Positions 25,799-38,443 of a stretch of DNA of 64,000 nt are shown one piece after another. The stretch comes from Amycolatopsis bullii (GTDB lineage Bacteria > Actinomycetota > Actinomycetes > Mycobacteriales > Pseudonocardiaceae). Position numbers and translations under genes: made by a program. Within the stretch, counting starts at the first letter, position 1. Every line of letters begins with the position of its first letter. The notes below the pieces were generated by a model. It saw only the letters and a list, made by a program, of their open reading frames with translations. It ran no database searches and had not been told where the DNA came from. The DNA lies in the NCBI RefSeq assembly GCF_014654205.1, contig NZ_BNAW01000009.1, forward strand, positions 1 to 64,000. Direction: 5' to 3'.

Positions 25799-25833
25799 CA
25801 TGCAACGGGCGACCGCGATGTCAACGTTGTCAA
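25795..25833 (-). promoter_or_regulatory. Promoter of the sugar-oxidoreductase operon
   Basis: Two TTGACA hexamers occur on the minus strand (25833-25828 and 25824-25819). From the second, 17-18 bases lead to ATGAGA or TGAGAA (25801-25795), a moderate -10 that overlaps the LacI-type operator. This overlap is what repression by steric block requires. Confidence 0.5.
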
Positions 25834-25918
25834 CGGCTGCGATCCACCGGTCGGACGACTCGCGCAGCCGGTCGGAAATTCTCCAGCGGCAGGACTCTTA
25901 CCGAAGTGGCCGCGAAGA

Positions 25919-26449
25919 TCAGCTGCTTTTGCTGCGGGTCTTCCGCGGCTGCCGGCTCTCGGCCCGCATCGCCCGCATGTCCAGGAAAGAGGCAACGCCG
26001 GACACCAGTGCCGCGAACAACCCGAGGTACCGGCCGAGGCCGGGCTCGATGGCGACCCCGGCGGCCTCGAAGATACCGCGCTGGTCGGCGTCGAACTCCC
26101 AGTCCAGGGTCGCCCAGCCCAGCGCCATCAGCAGCAGCGACGCCGCGGCGACCACCAGCCACAGCTGCGGCAGGCCGCTGACGCGCAGGGTCCGGATTCG
26201 CCCGAAAACGACCACGACCAGCCCGGCCAGCAGCAACGGCAGCGGCGGGCACCAGGCGAAGAAGCTCGAGTGCCATGCGTCGCGGACGACGTCACCGTGG
26301 GGCAACTGCGCGAGGATGCCCTCGATGTCCGGTCGGGTGGCGGTCAGCGTGGTCCACGGCAGAAACGTCGAACCCAGCGCGAGCAGCCCGGCCGCCAGGC
26401 CGAGCCACTCGCGCCAGGTGACGCTTTTGACGGAGAACGGCTGTGTCAT
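25919..26449 (-). CDS. Four-helix membrane protein after gatB
   Basis: A 176-residue protein of unknown function with four predicted transmembrane helices, near residues 15-30, 66-85, 95-115 and 138-158. The loop between helices 1 and 2 (about 35 residues) is polar and contains LPWTTLTATRPD. The C-terminus is basic (RQPRKTRSKSS) and so probably cytosolic. It starts 8 bases after the gatB stop and is very likely the last gene of the gatCAB operon. No family is recognised. Confidence 0.75.
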   Translation of the reverse strand: MTQPFSVKSVTWREWLGLAAGLLALGSTFLPWTTLTATRPDIEGILAQLPHGDVVRDAWHSSFFAWCPPLPLLLAGLVVVVFGRIRTLRVSGLPQLWLVVAAASLLLMALGWATLDWEFDADQRGIFEAAGVAIEPGLGRYLGLFAALVSGVASFLDMRAMRAESRQPRKTRSKSS

Positions 26450-26457
26450 GAAAACGG

Positions 26458-27963
26458 TCAGGAACCGACGCGCTCGATGATCAGTTCGCGCACCCGCTTG
26501 GCGTCGGCCTGCCCCTTGGTCGCTTTCATGACCGCGCCGACGATGGCGCCCGCCGCGGCGACCTTCCCGCCGCGGATCTTGTCCGCGACGTCCGGCTGCG
26601 CCGCCAGGGCCTCGTCGATCGCCGCGAGCAGCGCCGAGTCGTCCGAGACGACCTTCAGCCCGCGCTTCTCGACGACCTCCCGCGGCTCACCCTCACCGGC
26701 GAGCACGCCCTGGACGACTTCCTTCGCCAGCTTGTTCGTCAGTTCGCCGGACGTGACTAGCCCGATCACCTCGGCCACCTGGGCCGGGGTGATCGCCAGC
26801 TCGGCCAGCTCGACCTCGCGGGCGTTGGCCTCCTGGGCCAGGGTGTTGACCCACCAGCCACGCGCGTCGTCCGGCGATGCGCCGGCCTCGACGGTGGCCG
26901 CGACGAGGTCGACGGCGCCGACGTTCAGCAGGTCACGCAGGGCCTCGTCGGAAAGCGACCATTCCTGCTGGATCCGCTTCCGCCGCTCCGACGGCATCTC
27001 CGGCAGCGTCCCGCGCAGCTCCTCGACCCACTCGCGCGACGGCGCGATCGGGACCAGGTCGGGCTCCGGGAAGTACCGGTAGTCCTCCGCGGTCTCCTTC
27101 GTCCGGCCCGAGGACGTGGTGCCGTCGGCCTCCTGGAAATGCCGCGTCTCCTGCTTGATCGAACCGCCCTCGGCGAGGATCGCCGCCTGCCGCGTCATCT
27201 CGTAGCGGACGGCGCGCTCGACGCTGCGCAGCGAGTTGACGTTCTTCGTCTCGGTGCGGGTGCCGAACTCGGTCGCGTCCTTGGCCATCAGCGAGACGTT
27301 CGCGTCGCACCGCAGCGAGCCCTGGTCCATCCGGACGTCGGACACGTCGAGCGCGCGCAGCAGGTCCCGCAGCGCACTCACGTAGGCCCGCGCCACCTCG
27401 GGCGCCCGCTCGCCGGTGCCCTCGATCGGCTTCGTCACGATTTCGATCAACGGCACGCCGGCGCGGTTGTAGTCGAGCAGCGAGTGTTCGGCACCGTGGA
27501 TCCGCCCGGTGGCGCCGCCGACGTGCAGCGACTTGCCGGTGTCCTCCTCCATGTGCGCGCGCTCGATCTCCACGCGCACGACCTCGCCGTCGTCGAGCGT
27601 GACGTCGAGGTAGCCGTTGAAGGCGATCGGCTCGTCGTACTGCGAGGTCTGGAAGTTCTTCGGCATGTCCGGGTAGAAGTAGTTCTTCCGCGCGAACCGG
27701 CACCACTCGGCGATCTCGCAGTTCAGCGCGAGACCGATCCGGATGGCCCCCTCGACGGCCTTGCCGTTGACCGCCGGCAGCGCCCCGGGCAGGCCGAGGC
27801 AGGTCGGGCAGACCTTCGTGTTCGGCTCGCCGCCGAACTCGTTCGGGCAGCCGCAGAACATCTTCGTGTTCGTGTTGAGCTCGACGTGGACCTCGAGCCC
27901 GAGCACCGGGTCGAACCGCTCGACGACGTCGGCGTAGTCCATCAACTCGGCCACGGCAGTCAC
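26458..27963 (-). CDS. gatB: Asp-tRNA(Asn)/Glu-tRNA(Gln) amidotransferase subunit B
   Basis: GatB binds misacylated tRNA and, with GatA and GatC, phosphorylates and amidates Glu-tRNA(Gln) (and Asp-tRNA(Asn) where needed). The 501-residue protein has the kinase-like cradle domain with [18 protein letters not shown], the zinc-type pair [12 protein letters not shown], and [20 protein letters not shown], followed by the helical and YqeY tail domains that grip tRNA. GTG 27963 overlaps the gatA stop (GTGA) and has GGGAGG 6 bases ahead, so it is chosen over the long upstream frame. In mycobacteria pfkA lies between gatB and gatA; here they overlap directly. Confidence 0.96.
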   Translation of the reverse strand: MTAVAELMDYADVVERFDPVLGLEVHVELNTNTKMFCGCPNEFGGEPNTKVCPTCLGLPGALPAVNGKAVEGAIRIGLALNCEIAEWCRFARKNYFYPDMPKNFQTSQYDEPIAFNGYLDVTLDDGEVVRVEIERAHMEEDTGKSLHVGGATGRIHGAEHSLLDYNRAGVPLIEIVTKPIEGTGERAPEVARAYVSALRDLLRALDVSDVRMDQGSLRCDANVSLMAKDATEFGTRTETKNVNSLRSVERAVRYEMTRQAAILAEGGSIKQETRHFQEADGTTSSGRTKETAEDYRYFPEPDLVPIAPSREWVEELRGTLPEMPSERRKRIQQEWSLSDEALRDLLNVGAVDLVAATVEAGASPDDARGWWVNTLAQEANAREVELAELAITPAQVAEVIGLVTSGELTNKLAKEVVQGVLAGEGEPREVVEKRGLKVVSDDSALLAAIDEALAAQPDVADKIRGGKVAAAGAIVGAVMKATKGQADAKRVRELIIERVGS

Positions 27964-29477
27964 TTCGTTCCTCCCAGCTCCGGGACCTTGTGGATGAGCG
28001 CCCCACCGGCGGCGGCGTCGCGGGCGGCCTCGTAGGCGGCGCCGACCCGGTAGAGCCGGTCGTCGGCGAGCGCCGGGGCCATGATCTGCAGCCCGACGGG
28101 CAGGCCGTCCTCGTCGGACAGCCCGCTCGGCACGCTCATCGCGGCGTTGCCGGCCAGGTTCGACGGGATCGTGCACAGGTCGGCGAGGTACATCGCCATC
28201 GGGTCGTCGACGCGCTCGCCGATCTTGAACGCCGTGGTCGGCGTCGTGGGCGAAACGAGGACATCGACCTGCTCGAAGGCGGCGTCGAAGTCACGCGTGA
28301 TGAGCGTGCGCACCTTCTGCGCCGAGCCGTAGTAGGCGTCGTAGTAGCCGGACGACAACGCGTAGGTGCCCAGCATGATCCGCCGCTTGACCTCGGCGCC
28401 GAAGCCCTTCTCGCGAGTGAGCGACATGACCTCTTCGGCGCTGTGCGTGCCGTCGTCGGCGACGCGCAGGCCGTAGCGCATGGCGTCGAACCTCGCGAGG
28501 TTCGACGAGCACTCGCTCGGGGCGATCAGGTAGTACGCGGGCAGCGCGTAGACGAAATGCGGACAAGAGACCTCGACGACCTCGGCCCCGAGCGCGCGCA
28601 GCTGCTCGACCGCGGCCTGGAACGACCGCAGCACGCCCGGCTGGTAGCCGTCGCCGCCGAACTCCTTCACGACGCCGACCTTGACGCCCTTCAGGTCACC
28701 GTTCGCGCCCTCGCGCGCCGCAGCGACGACCGGCGGCACCGGCGCGTCGATGGACGTCGAGTCCCGCGGGTCGTACCCGGCGATGACCTCGTGCAGCAGG
28801 GCGGCGTCGAGCACCGTCCGCGCGCAGGGCCCGGCCTGGTCGAGCGAGGACGAAAAAGCGACCAGGCCGTACCGCGACACCCCGCCGTAGGTCGGCTTGA
28901 CCCCGACGGTCCCGGTGACCGACCCGGGCTGCCGGATCGACCCGCCGGTGTCGGTGCCGATCGCGATGGCGGCCTCGAACGCCGCGATCGACGCCGACGA
29001 GCCACCGCCCGACCCGCCCGGGATGCGGGCGTGGTCCCACGGGTTGTGCGTGGGCCCGTACGCGGAGTTCTCGGTCGACGACCCCATGGCGAACTCGTCC
29101 ATGTTCGTCTTGCCGAGGATGACGACACCGGCCTCGCGCAGCTTGCGCGTCACAGTCGCGTCGTACGGCGGCAGCCAGCCTTCGAGCGTTTTCGAACCAC
29201 AGGTGGTCGGCACGCCTTCGGTGGTCAGGACGTCCTTGAGCGCGAGCGGGACACCGGCCAGCGGCGATGCAGGCGCGTTGCCTTCGGCGATGCCCTCGTC
29301 GACCTTCTTGGCCGCGGCCAGCGCGCCCTCGGTGTCGACGTGCAGGAACGCATGGATGTGGTCGTCGACCTCGGCGATCCGGTCCAGGTGGGCCTGCGTG
29401 ACCTCGACCGCGGACACCTCGCGCGAGTGGATCTTGTCCGCCAGCTCCGCGGCGGTCAGCTTGATGAGCTCGGTCAC
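27960..29477 (-). CDS. gatA: Asp-tRNA(Asn)/Glu-tRNA(Gln) amidotransferase subunit A
   Basis: GatA is the glutaminase subunit, releasing ammonia that is channelled to GatB. The 505-residue amidase-signature protein shows the Ser-cisSer-Lys triad: Lys81 ([10 protein letters not shown]), Ser156 (GGSGGGSS) and Ser180 ([13 protein letters not shown]). The spacing of these residues equals that of the characterised GatA. Its start overlaps the gatC stop by 4 bases and its stop overlaps gatB by 3, giving a fully coupled gatC-gatA-gatB unit. Confidence 0.97.
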   Translation of the reverse strand: MTELIKLTAAELADKIHSREVSAVEVTQAHLDRIAEVDDHIHAFLHVDTEGALAAAKKVDEGIAEGNAPASPLAGVPLALKDVLTTEGVPTTCGSKTLEGWLPPYDATVTRKLREAGVVILGKTNMDEFAMGSSTENSAYGPTHNPWDHARIPGGSGGGSSASIAAFEAAIAIGTDTGGSIRQPGSVTGTVGVKPTYGGVSRYGLVAFSSSLDQAGPCARTVLDAALLHEVIAGYDPRDSTSIDAPVPPVVAAAREGANGDLKGVKVGVVKEFGGDGYQPGVLRSFQAAVEQLRALGAEVVEVSCPHFVYALPAYYLIAPSECSSNLARFDAMRYGLRVADDGTHSAEEVMSLTREKGFGAEVKRRIMLGTYALSSGYYDAYYGSAQKVRTLITRDFDAAFEQVDVLVSPTTPTTAFKIGERVDDPMAMYLADLCTIPSNLAGNAAMSVPSGLSDEDGLPVGLQIMAPALADDRLYRVGAAYEAARDAAAGGALIHKVPELGGTK

Positions 29478-29773
29478 TGCTCTTCCCCCAGAATCCGCGG
29501 CACCCGGAAACGGCCCTCTTCGGCGGCCGGCGCACCGGCCAGCGCCTGTTGCTGCGTGAGCCCGGGGACGACCACGTCCTGTCGGAAGACGTTCGTCAGC
29601 GGCACGGCGTGCGACGTGGGCGGTACGTCGGCGGCGGCGACCTCGCTCACCTTGGCCACCGAGTCCAGGATCTGGTCGAGCTGGCCGGCGAAGACGTCGA
29701 TTTCGTCGTCGGTCACGGCCAGCCTGGCCAGCTTCGCGAGGTGCGCGACCTCGTCTCGGGAAATGTTGGGCAC
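29474..29773 (-). CDS. gatC: Asp-tRNA(Asn)/Glu-tRNA(Gln) amidotransferase subunit C
   Basis: GatC is a small belt-like subunit that holds GatA and GatB together. The 99-residue product, from GTG 29773, starts [20 protein letters not shown], the standard GatC N-terminus, and has [18 protein letters not shown] and the C-terminal [10 protein letters not shown]. The frame extends upstream to 29977, but that part is not GatC-like. It is the first gene of the operon. The 233 bases between it and the divergent ACT-domain gene must contain both promoters. Confidence 0.95.
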   Translation of the reverse strand: MPNISRDEVAHLAKLARLAVTDDEIDVFAGQLDQILDSVAKVSEVAAADVPPTSHAVPLTNVFRQDVVVPGLTQQQALAGAPAAEEGRFRVPRILGEEQ

Positions 29774-30006
29774 GCGGGTGACTCCCGGGTTGTGCTGTGC
29801 GGGTTGTCTCGGAAGCTGCAAGTCTATGGTGGCGGCGCGGGCGGACTCGACTGGGTTACGCCCGGCGCAGGCAGGCTGCCGTCCGGCGACGCTCACATCC
29901 CGCCCGGCGGACAGCAGGTCCCGCGAGCCGAGTAGGTCTGTCACAATCGGCGACCGGCATCGAGCGTCCCACGGCAAGGCTGGGACGCCAGAGGTGAGAG
30001 GGGCGC

Positions 30007-30663
30007 GTGGTGTCGTTCCTGATCCGGGTCCTCCTTCCGGACAGCCCGGGGACCCTCGGCGCGGTGGCCACGGCGCTCGGCACGGTAGGCGCCGACATCC
30101 TCAGCGTGGACGTCGTCGAGCGCGGCAGCGGAGTCGCCGTCGACGACCTGGTGGTCGAACTTCCGTCGGGCCGCTTGCCCGACGCGCTGATCACGGCGGC
30201 GGAGAGCGTCGAGGGCGTCGAAGTGGACGCGGTCCGTCCCTACGCGGGCGTCCTGGACACGCATCGCGAGCTCGAGCTCGTCGAGGAGATCGCCGCGCAG
30301 CCGAAGTCCGGCCTCGACATCCTCGCCGAGGGTGTCCCCCGGATCGTGCGCGCCGGCTGGGCGATGATCGTCGAACATTCGGAGACGGGCGCGGTCCGGC
30401 TGGCCTCGTCCAGCGCCGCCCCGGAAACCCCGATCACCGACCTGCCGTGGCTGCCGCTCGAACGCGCGACGGTTCTCGACAGCGAGGAGGCCTGGATCCC
30501 GGAGACGTGGAAGGAGCTCGGCACCGAGCTCGCCGCGACCCCGCTCGGCAAGCCGGGCAAGGCGCTGCTCGTCGCCCGTCCCGGCGGCCCGAACTTCCGC
30601 GCCGCCGAGGTCGCCCGGCTCGCCCACCTCGCCGGCATCGTCGCGGTCGTCCTCGACGGGTAG
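30007..30663 (+). CDS. ACT-domain protein
   Basis: A 218-residue protein with an N-terminal ACT domain ([34 protein letters not shown], residues 3-70), the small-molecule sensing module of amino-acid enzymes. The C-terminal 130 residues contain a GAF-like strand pattern ([26 protein letters not shown]). It corresponds to M. tuberculosis Rv3013, also divergent from gatC. The ligand is unknown. GTG 30007 is preceded by GAGAGGGG; the GTG at 30010 is an equal alternative. Confidence 0.86.
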   Translation: MVSFLIRVLLPDSPGTLGAVATALGTVGADILSVDVVERGSGVAVDDLVVELPSGRLPDALITAAESVEGVEVDAVRPYAGVLDTHRELELVEEIAAQPKSGLDILAEGVPRIVRAGWAMIVEHSETGAVRLASSSAAPETPITDLPWLPLERATVLDSEEAWIPETWKELGTELAATPLGKPGKALLVARPGGPNFRAAEVARLAHLAGIVAVVLDG

Positions 30664-30673
30664 CCCCGCACGC

Positions 30674-30718
30674 CGTCGAAAAGGGACGAGCCTTCCACGG
30701 GCTCGTCCCTTTTTCGAC
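30674..30718. terminator. Bidirectional terminator
   Basis: CGTCGAAAA-GGGACGAGCC (30674-30692) pairs with GGCTCGTCCC-TTTTTCGACG (30699-30718). The stem is GC-rich, with AAAA on one side and TTTTT on the other, so it works in both directions between the convergent ACT and GNAT genes. Confidence 0.88.
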
Positions 30719-30728
30719 GAAGCCCAGG

Positions 30729-34088
<3,360 letters not shown>

Positions 34089-34172
34089 GGTTTCGGGAGG
34101 TCCTCGTTCGGTCGGCTACTCGCCAACGCTACTTGCCGGCCGAGGCGGACGTCCGCGAGTCGCCGGATTCCG

Positions 34173-35210
34173 TCACCAGCCTTCCGGCGGCTCCACGAAG
34201 GCTTTGCCGAGGTCCCGGGTGAGCGAGAGGGCGCGGCGCATCCATTCCGGCGTCGCGCCGGCGAGGCCGCAGGCAGGCGTCGGCACGGCCCGTTCGGCGA
34301 GGACGCTGCGGTTGAACCCGAGCCGGTCGGCCAGCCGGAACGCCGGCTCACCGACATCCTTCAGGCTCGGCGGCGCTCCGGGCGCCGTTGCCGGCACCGC
34401 CCCCAGGAACAACGTGGCCCCGCCGTCCCACACTTCGCCGATCTCGTCGAGGAACGCGGCGGAGGCGCCGTCGAGCGCGGCGAGGTCGAACGCCAAGGCG
34501 TCCGCGCCGGCCTCCCGCAGCAGACCGAGAGGCGGTTTCGCGGCGCAGCAGTGCAAGATCACCGGGCGATCGGTGATGCGGCGGGCGCCGTCGATGACGG
34601 TGGTGAGCAGCTGGCGGGCTTCGGGCGCCGGCACTGCCGGGACGTTGCCGTAGCCGGACGGCGTCGACAGGCCGCCGGCCAGCACCGCGGGCAACGACGG
34701 TTCGTCGAACTGGACCACCACCGGCGCACCGGTCCTGGCCTGCACCTCCGCGACATGTCCGGCCAGGCCGTCCAAGAGGGACGACGTGAAGTCCCGCAGG
34801 GCCCCGCGATCGGTGAGCACCCGATGCCCCCGGGGCAATTCGATTCCGGCGCCCAGGGTCCACGGCCCGGCCAGCTGGATCTTGAAGACCGGCGGGGTGA
34901 CCCCGGCCTTCTCCCGCGCCTCCTGCACGGCGTCGAGATCCCAGCGGAGCAGGTCGACGGCCCGGCGATGTTCGTGCCCAGGCCGGGACGCGACGCGATA
35001 GCCACTCGGCACGACGTCGACGGCCAGATCGACGAGCAGTGCGGCGGTCCGGCCGAGCATGTCCGCGCCGACGCCGCGGGCCGGCAACTCGGGCAGGTGC
35101 GGGAAGTCGGGCAACTCGCCGAACACGACGGCAGCCGCTTCGGCGGGATCGTTGCCCGGCATCGAGCCGATCGCCGTCGCGGCTCCGCTGGCCCAGATTC
35201 GCTCACTCAC
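34173..35210 (-). CDS. MetE-C/UROD-like methionine synthase homologue
   Basis: A 345-residue protein with the TIM-barrel of the C-terminal (catalytic) half of cobalamin-independent methionine synthase. Visible features are ATAIGSMPG at the start, VFKIQLAGPWTLGAGIEL, VVVQFDEPSLPAVL and LHCCAAKPP (zinc-type His-Cys). It lacks the folate-binding N-terminal half of full MetE, as does M. tuberculosis Rv3015c beside ligA, so methionine synthesis from methyl-folate is doubtful. GTG 35210 gives the family-like SERIWASGAATAIG start; GTG 35216 is an alternative. Confidence 0.8.
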   Translation of the reverse strand: MSERIWASGAATAIGSMPGNDPAEAAAVVFGELPDFPHLPELPARGVGADMLGRTAALLVDLAVDVVPSGYRVASRPGHEHRRAVDLLRWDLDAVQEAREKAGVTPPVFKIQLAGPWTLGAGIELPRGHRVLTDRGALRDFTSSLLDGLAGHVAEVQARTGAPVVVQFDEPSLPAVLAGGLSTPSGYGNVPAVPAPEARQLLTTVIDGARRITDRPVILHCCAAKPPLGLLREAGADALAFDLAALDGASAAFLDEIGEVWDGGATLFLGAVPATAPGAPPSLKDVGEPAFRLADRLGFNRSVLAERAVPTPACGLAGATPEWMRRALSLTRDLGKAFVEPPEGW

Positions 35211-35331
35211 GGCCACCGATTCTGGTCGATCCCTGGACGACGGCACCGGCCGGGGCGCCGGGATGCGGACATTCACCGCATATCCCTTGACCGGCACCAT
35301 GGGTGCGTCCACGGCGATAGGCTGACCGGCC

Positions 35332-36156
35332 ATGACCAGTTCCCCACCGCAGCCGGGCTGGTACCCGGACGCGCGGGACCCCCGTCTGCACCGATGGTGG
35401 GACGGCCAGGCCTGGACCGCCGACACCCGGCCGGCCTACCCCTCCCCGCCATCGAGCGATTCCGAGCCGATCGAGCTGGACATCGAACGCGCCCACGACC
35501 CGGCCCGGATCCAGAACCAGGTCAATCGCGCGACACGCGGCCGGGGCGCCGCACGCGCCGGGAGCGGCACCCTGTTCACCGAGCCGGTCCTCGTGGTCAA
35601 CCAGCGAGCCAAGCTGATCGAGATGGCCAACGAGTTCGGCGTCTTCGACCAGCACGGCAACCAGCTCGGCGGGGTCGTCGAGGTGGGCCAGAGCACGCTG
35701 AAGAAGGCGATCCGGCTCCTGACCAACTACGACCAGTTCCTGACCCACAAGTTCGAGATCCGCGACGCCAACCACAGCACCGTGCTCAAGGTGACCCGGC
35801 CGGCGAAGGTGTTCAAGTCCCGGTTCCTCGTCACCAGGGCGGACGAGACGCCGATCGGTGAGATCGTCCAGGAGAACGTCTTCGGCAAGATCCGGTTCGG
35901 CTTCATCGTCGACGGCAGGTCGGTCGGCGGGATCTTCGCCGAGAACTGGCGCGCCTGGAACTTCTCGATCCGCGACCACGCCGGCACCGAGGTCGCCCGG
36001 GTGACCAAGACCTGGGGCGGGTTCCTCAAAGCCGCCTTCACCACGGCCGACAACTACGTCGTGGAGATCCCTCACCCGCTGCCGGATCCGCTCGCCAGCA
36101 TGGTGGTCGCGGCCGCCCTGACCATCGACACCGCGCTGAAGCAGGACACCGACTGA
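35332..36156 (+). CDS. DUF2510 + scramblase-like (LURP-one-related) protein
   Basis: A 274-residue protein of two parts. Residues 8-45 are a DUF2510 module (PGWYPDARDPRLHRWWDGQAWT), a short Trp-rich segment common in actinobacterial surface-associated proteins. Residues about 80-265 match the phospholipid-scramblase/LURP-one barrel: FGVFDQHGNQLGGVVEVGQ, KFEIRDANHSTVLKVTRP, NFSIRDHAGTEVARVTK, then NYVVEI and a hydrophobic ending helix (LASMVVAAALTIDTAL). Scrambling activity is not proven for bacterial members. It is divergent from the MetE-like gene. Confidence 0.82.
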   Translation: MTSSPPQPGWYPDARDPRLHRWWDGQAWTADTRPAYPSPPSSDSEPIELDIERAHDPARIQNQVNRATRGRGAARAGSGTLFTEPVLVVNQRAKLIEMANEFGVFDQHGNQLGGVVEVGQSTLKKAIRLLTNYDQFLTHKFEIRDANHSTVLKVTRPAKVFKSRFLVTRADETPIGEIVQENVFGKIRFGFIVDGRSVGGIFAENWRAWNFSIRDHAGTEVARVTKTWGGFLKAAFTTADNYVVEIPHPLPDPLASMVVAAALTIDTALKQDTD

Positions 36157-36262
36157 CCGAGGTGACCGGCGTCTCATCTCCTCCCGGTGGACAGCGGGCC
36201 CGGCACGGCTCAGGGTGAAGAAAGGCCGGGACGCCGCAGTCTCGCCGGGACGGGAGGTCACC

Positions 36263-37306
36263 GTGGAGCCGTTGCCGGAAAGCAGCGACAGGAACTGGAC
36301 CGAGCCCGGAATCTACGAGGTCACTTCAGGCGTCTACCGGATCCCGTTGCCGCTGCCCAACGATGCTCTGCGCGCGGTCAACGTCTACGCGGTCACCGAC
36401 GGCGAGAAGCTGGTGCTGGTCGACTCGGGGTGGGCGCTGACCGTGGCCCGGCAACAGCTCGCCGACGCTCTGGCCGGGATCGGCGCCGGACTCGCCGACG
36501 TCAGCGAGTTCCTCGTCACCCACGTGCATCGGGACCACTATTCGCAGGCGGTGGTCCTCCGTCGTGACTTCGGTTCGAAGATCGCGCTCGGCCAGGACGA
36601 AGAGCCATCGCTCAAGGCATCCGGCAATCCCGACCGCCTGCCGATGGAGGCCCAGGTCGACCTCTTGTTTCAGGCCGGGGCCGGCGAAGTCGTGGAAGCG
36701 CTCGCCCGGCAGTTCGGCACGAACCGGCGGCACACGGAAGCCGACCTCTGGGAAGCGCCCGACGAATGGCTGACGCCGGGCCCGCGGCCGATCCTGCCCG
36801 GGCGCGAATTCGAAGTCGTCGCCACTCCGGGACACACGTCCGGGCACGTCGTCTTCGTCGACGACACGGCCGGCCTGTTGTTCTCCGGTGACCACGTCCT
36901 GCCGCACATCACACCCTCCATCGGGTTCCAGCCGGTGCCGGCCGAGTTGCCGCTCAACGACTTCCTCGGCTCGCTCCGCCTGGTGCGTGCCATGCCGGAC
37001 CGCCGCATGCTCCCCGCCCACGGTCCGGTGTCCGAGAGCGTGCACACCCGGGTCGACGAACTGCTGGAGCACCATCGCCAACGTCTCGAGACGGTAGCGT
37101 CGCAAATCGCGGCCGGCGCGACTTGCGCGTACGAAGCCGCACACCGGATGGGGTGGACCCGCCGCAACCGCAAACTGTCCGAAATGGACTCCTTCAACCA
37201 GATGCTCGCGGTTTTGGAGACCGCCGCACACCTGGACCTCCTGGTTTCCCAAGGAAAATTGAGCGCCCAAGCCGTCGACGGGATTCGTCGTTACGCGGTC
37301 GCCTGA
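36263..37306 (+). CDS. Metallo-beta-lactamase-fold hydrolase
   Basis: A 347-residue MBL-fold protein. Metal ligands are complete: THVHRDHY (His87, His89, Asp91, His92), TPGHTSGH, FSGDHVLP and PAHG near residue 260. The C-terminal helical part (HHRQRLETVASQIAAGATCAYEAA) resembles the glyoxalase II-related LACTB2-type proteins with a winged-helix tail. The substrate may be a thioester, RNA or lactone; it cannot be told. GTG 36263 has GGGAGG 5 bases upstream; a longer frame from GTG 36215 is possible. Confidence 0.88.
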   Translation: MEPLPESSDRNWTEPGIYEVTSGVYRIPLPLPNDALRAVNVYAVTDGEKLVLVDSGWALTVARQQLADALAGIGAGLADVSEFLVTHVHRDHYSQAVVLRRDFGSKIALGQDEEPSLKASGNPDRLPMEAQVDLLFQAGAGEVVEALARQFGTNRRHTEADLWEAPDEWLTPGPRPILPGREFEVVATPGHTSGHVVFVDDTAGLLFSGDHVLPHITPSIGFQPVPAELPLNDFLGSLRLVRAMPDRRMLPAHGPVSESVHTRVDELLEHHRQRLETVASQIAAGATCAYEAAHRMGWTRRNRKLSEMDSFNQMLAVLETAAHLDLLVSQGKLSAQAVDGIRRYAVA

Positions 37307-37386
37307 CACAGGGCGCCGCCCCGCACTGCGGGTAGCCGCCTCGTCGCAGTCAGGTCCACCGACCTGCCTCCTGCATACTGGATGAA

Positions 37387-37788
37387 ATGGAGGTCATCAG
37401 ACGCGCCCGGGCCACGGACGTCGAGGCGCTCGTGCGCCTGTTCGGCGCACCGGGCGAACCGTTGGCAACCGCGCTCCAGGAACTCATGAACACCTCGCAC
37501 GTCACGCTTGTCGTGGCCGAGGACGACAACGGCGTCGCCGGCACCGCGCAGCTGACCGTGCTCCGCGGCCTGGCCTGGGACGGCGCGCCTCGTGGTCTGC
37601 TCGAGGGCATCCGCGCCGCGCGGCGCGGTGTGACCAGCGCGCTCCTGACCTGGGGTATCGACGAAGCCCGTCGGCGCGGTTGCGCACGCATCCACCTTGA
37701 TTCGGGCCTCACCCGCGGCGACCTACGTGACTTCTACTCACGCTTCGGTTTCGAGTACAGCTACCAGGGGTTCTCCCGCGTCCTGTGA
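37387..37788 (+). CDS. Small GNAT acetyltransferase
   Basis: A 133-residue GNAT protein beginning MEVIRRARATDVEALVRLF. The central strand VAGTAQLTVLRGLAW is recognisable, but the acetyl-CoA loop is degenerate: where R/Q-x-x-G-x-G is expected it reads IRAARRGVTSALLTWG. The C-terminal GCARIHLDSGLTRGDLRDFYSRFGFEY is normal. It may be a weak or inactive member. It is followed 10 bases later by a second GNAT gene, so the two form an operon. Confidence 0.75.
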   Translation: MEVIRRARATDVEALVRLFGAPGEPLATALQELMNTSHVTLVVAEDDNGVAGTAQLTVLRGLAWDGAPRGLLEGIRAARRGVTSALLTWGIDEARRRGCARIHLDSGLTRGDLRDFYSRFGFEYSYQGFSRVL

Positions 37789-37798
37789 TACTGACGCC

Positions 37799-38251
37799 GT
37801 GGCCGACTACACCATCCGCAGAGCACGGCGAGAAGACATCGAAGCGATCGTTCACATGCTGGCGGACGACCAGCTCGGCGCCACCCGGGACGATCCCGGC
37901 GACCTTGAGCCGTACCTGCGCGCCTTCGCCGAGATCGACGCGGATCCGAATCAGCTTCTGGTAGTCGTCGCAACAGGTGACAAGCCGGTCGGCACCTTGC
38001 AGCTGACGATCATTCCGGGCCTCGCCAGGCGCGGCGCGCTTCGCGGCCAGATCGAGGCCGTGCGGATCCACGCCGACCATCGCGGCACCGGCCTGGGTGC
38101 CGACCTCGTCCGCTGGGCGATCGACGAGTCGCGGCGGCGCGGGTGCGCCCTCGTGCAGCTCACGTCGGACACCTCCAGGACAGGAGCGCACCGGTTCTAC
38201 GAGCGACTCGGGTTCCTGCCCAGTCACACGGGTTTCAAGCTCAAGCTCTGA
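37799..38251 (+). CDS. GNAT acetyltransferase (second of tandem pair)
   Basis: A 150-residue GNAT enzyme with an intact acetyl-CoA motif, EAVRIHADHRGTGLGADLVRWAIDE, and the substrate-side GALVQLTSD...GAHRFYERLGF. The overall pattern (TIRRARREDIEAIVHMLADDQLG) is that of the common GNAT group with small amine or amino-acid substrates. It is a paralogue of the preceding degenerate gene (PGLARRGALRGQIEAVR aligns with RGLAWDGAPRGLLEGIR). GTG 37799 was chosen because it starts the fold; the longer frame overlaps the upstream gene. Confidence 0.85.
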   Translation: MADYTIRRARREDIEAIVHMLADDQLGATRDDPGDLEPYLRAFAEIDADPNQLLVVVATGDKPVGTLQLTIIPGLARRGALRGQIEAVRIHADHRGTGLGADLVRWAIDESRRRGCALVQLTSDTSRTGAHRFYERLGFLPSHTGFKLKL

Positions 38252-38375
38252 GCGGCGGGCGTCGCCACTTGTCGCGAAGCAACGACTGTCTATTTCGGAC
38301 ATTGAATCTTCTCCAACCCCAGCGTGGACGTCCATTCACATCAACGAAGCACAAACAATGGTGATTAGTCAATAG

Positions 38376-38404
38376 AACGGCGCGAAGGGACCGTTCGCGC
38401 CGTT
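38376..38404 (+). terminator. Terminator of the tandem GNAT genes
   Basis: AACGGCGCGAA (38376-38386) and TTCGCGCCGTT (38394-38404) form a perfect 11-bp stem with a 7-base loop followed by T. The 120 bases before it (38252-38375) are unusually AT-rich for this window and contain no gene that I can support. Confidence 0.75.
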
Positions 38405-38443
38405 TCGATGACTTTTCTCGCGAGCCGTCGTACCGTCGGACTC

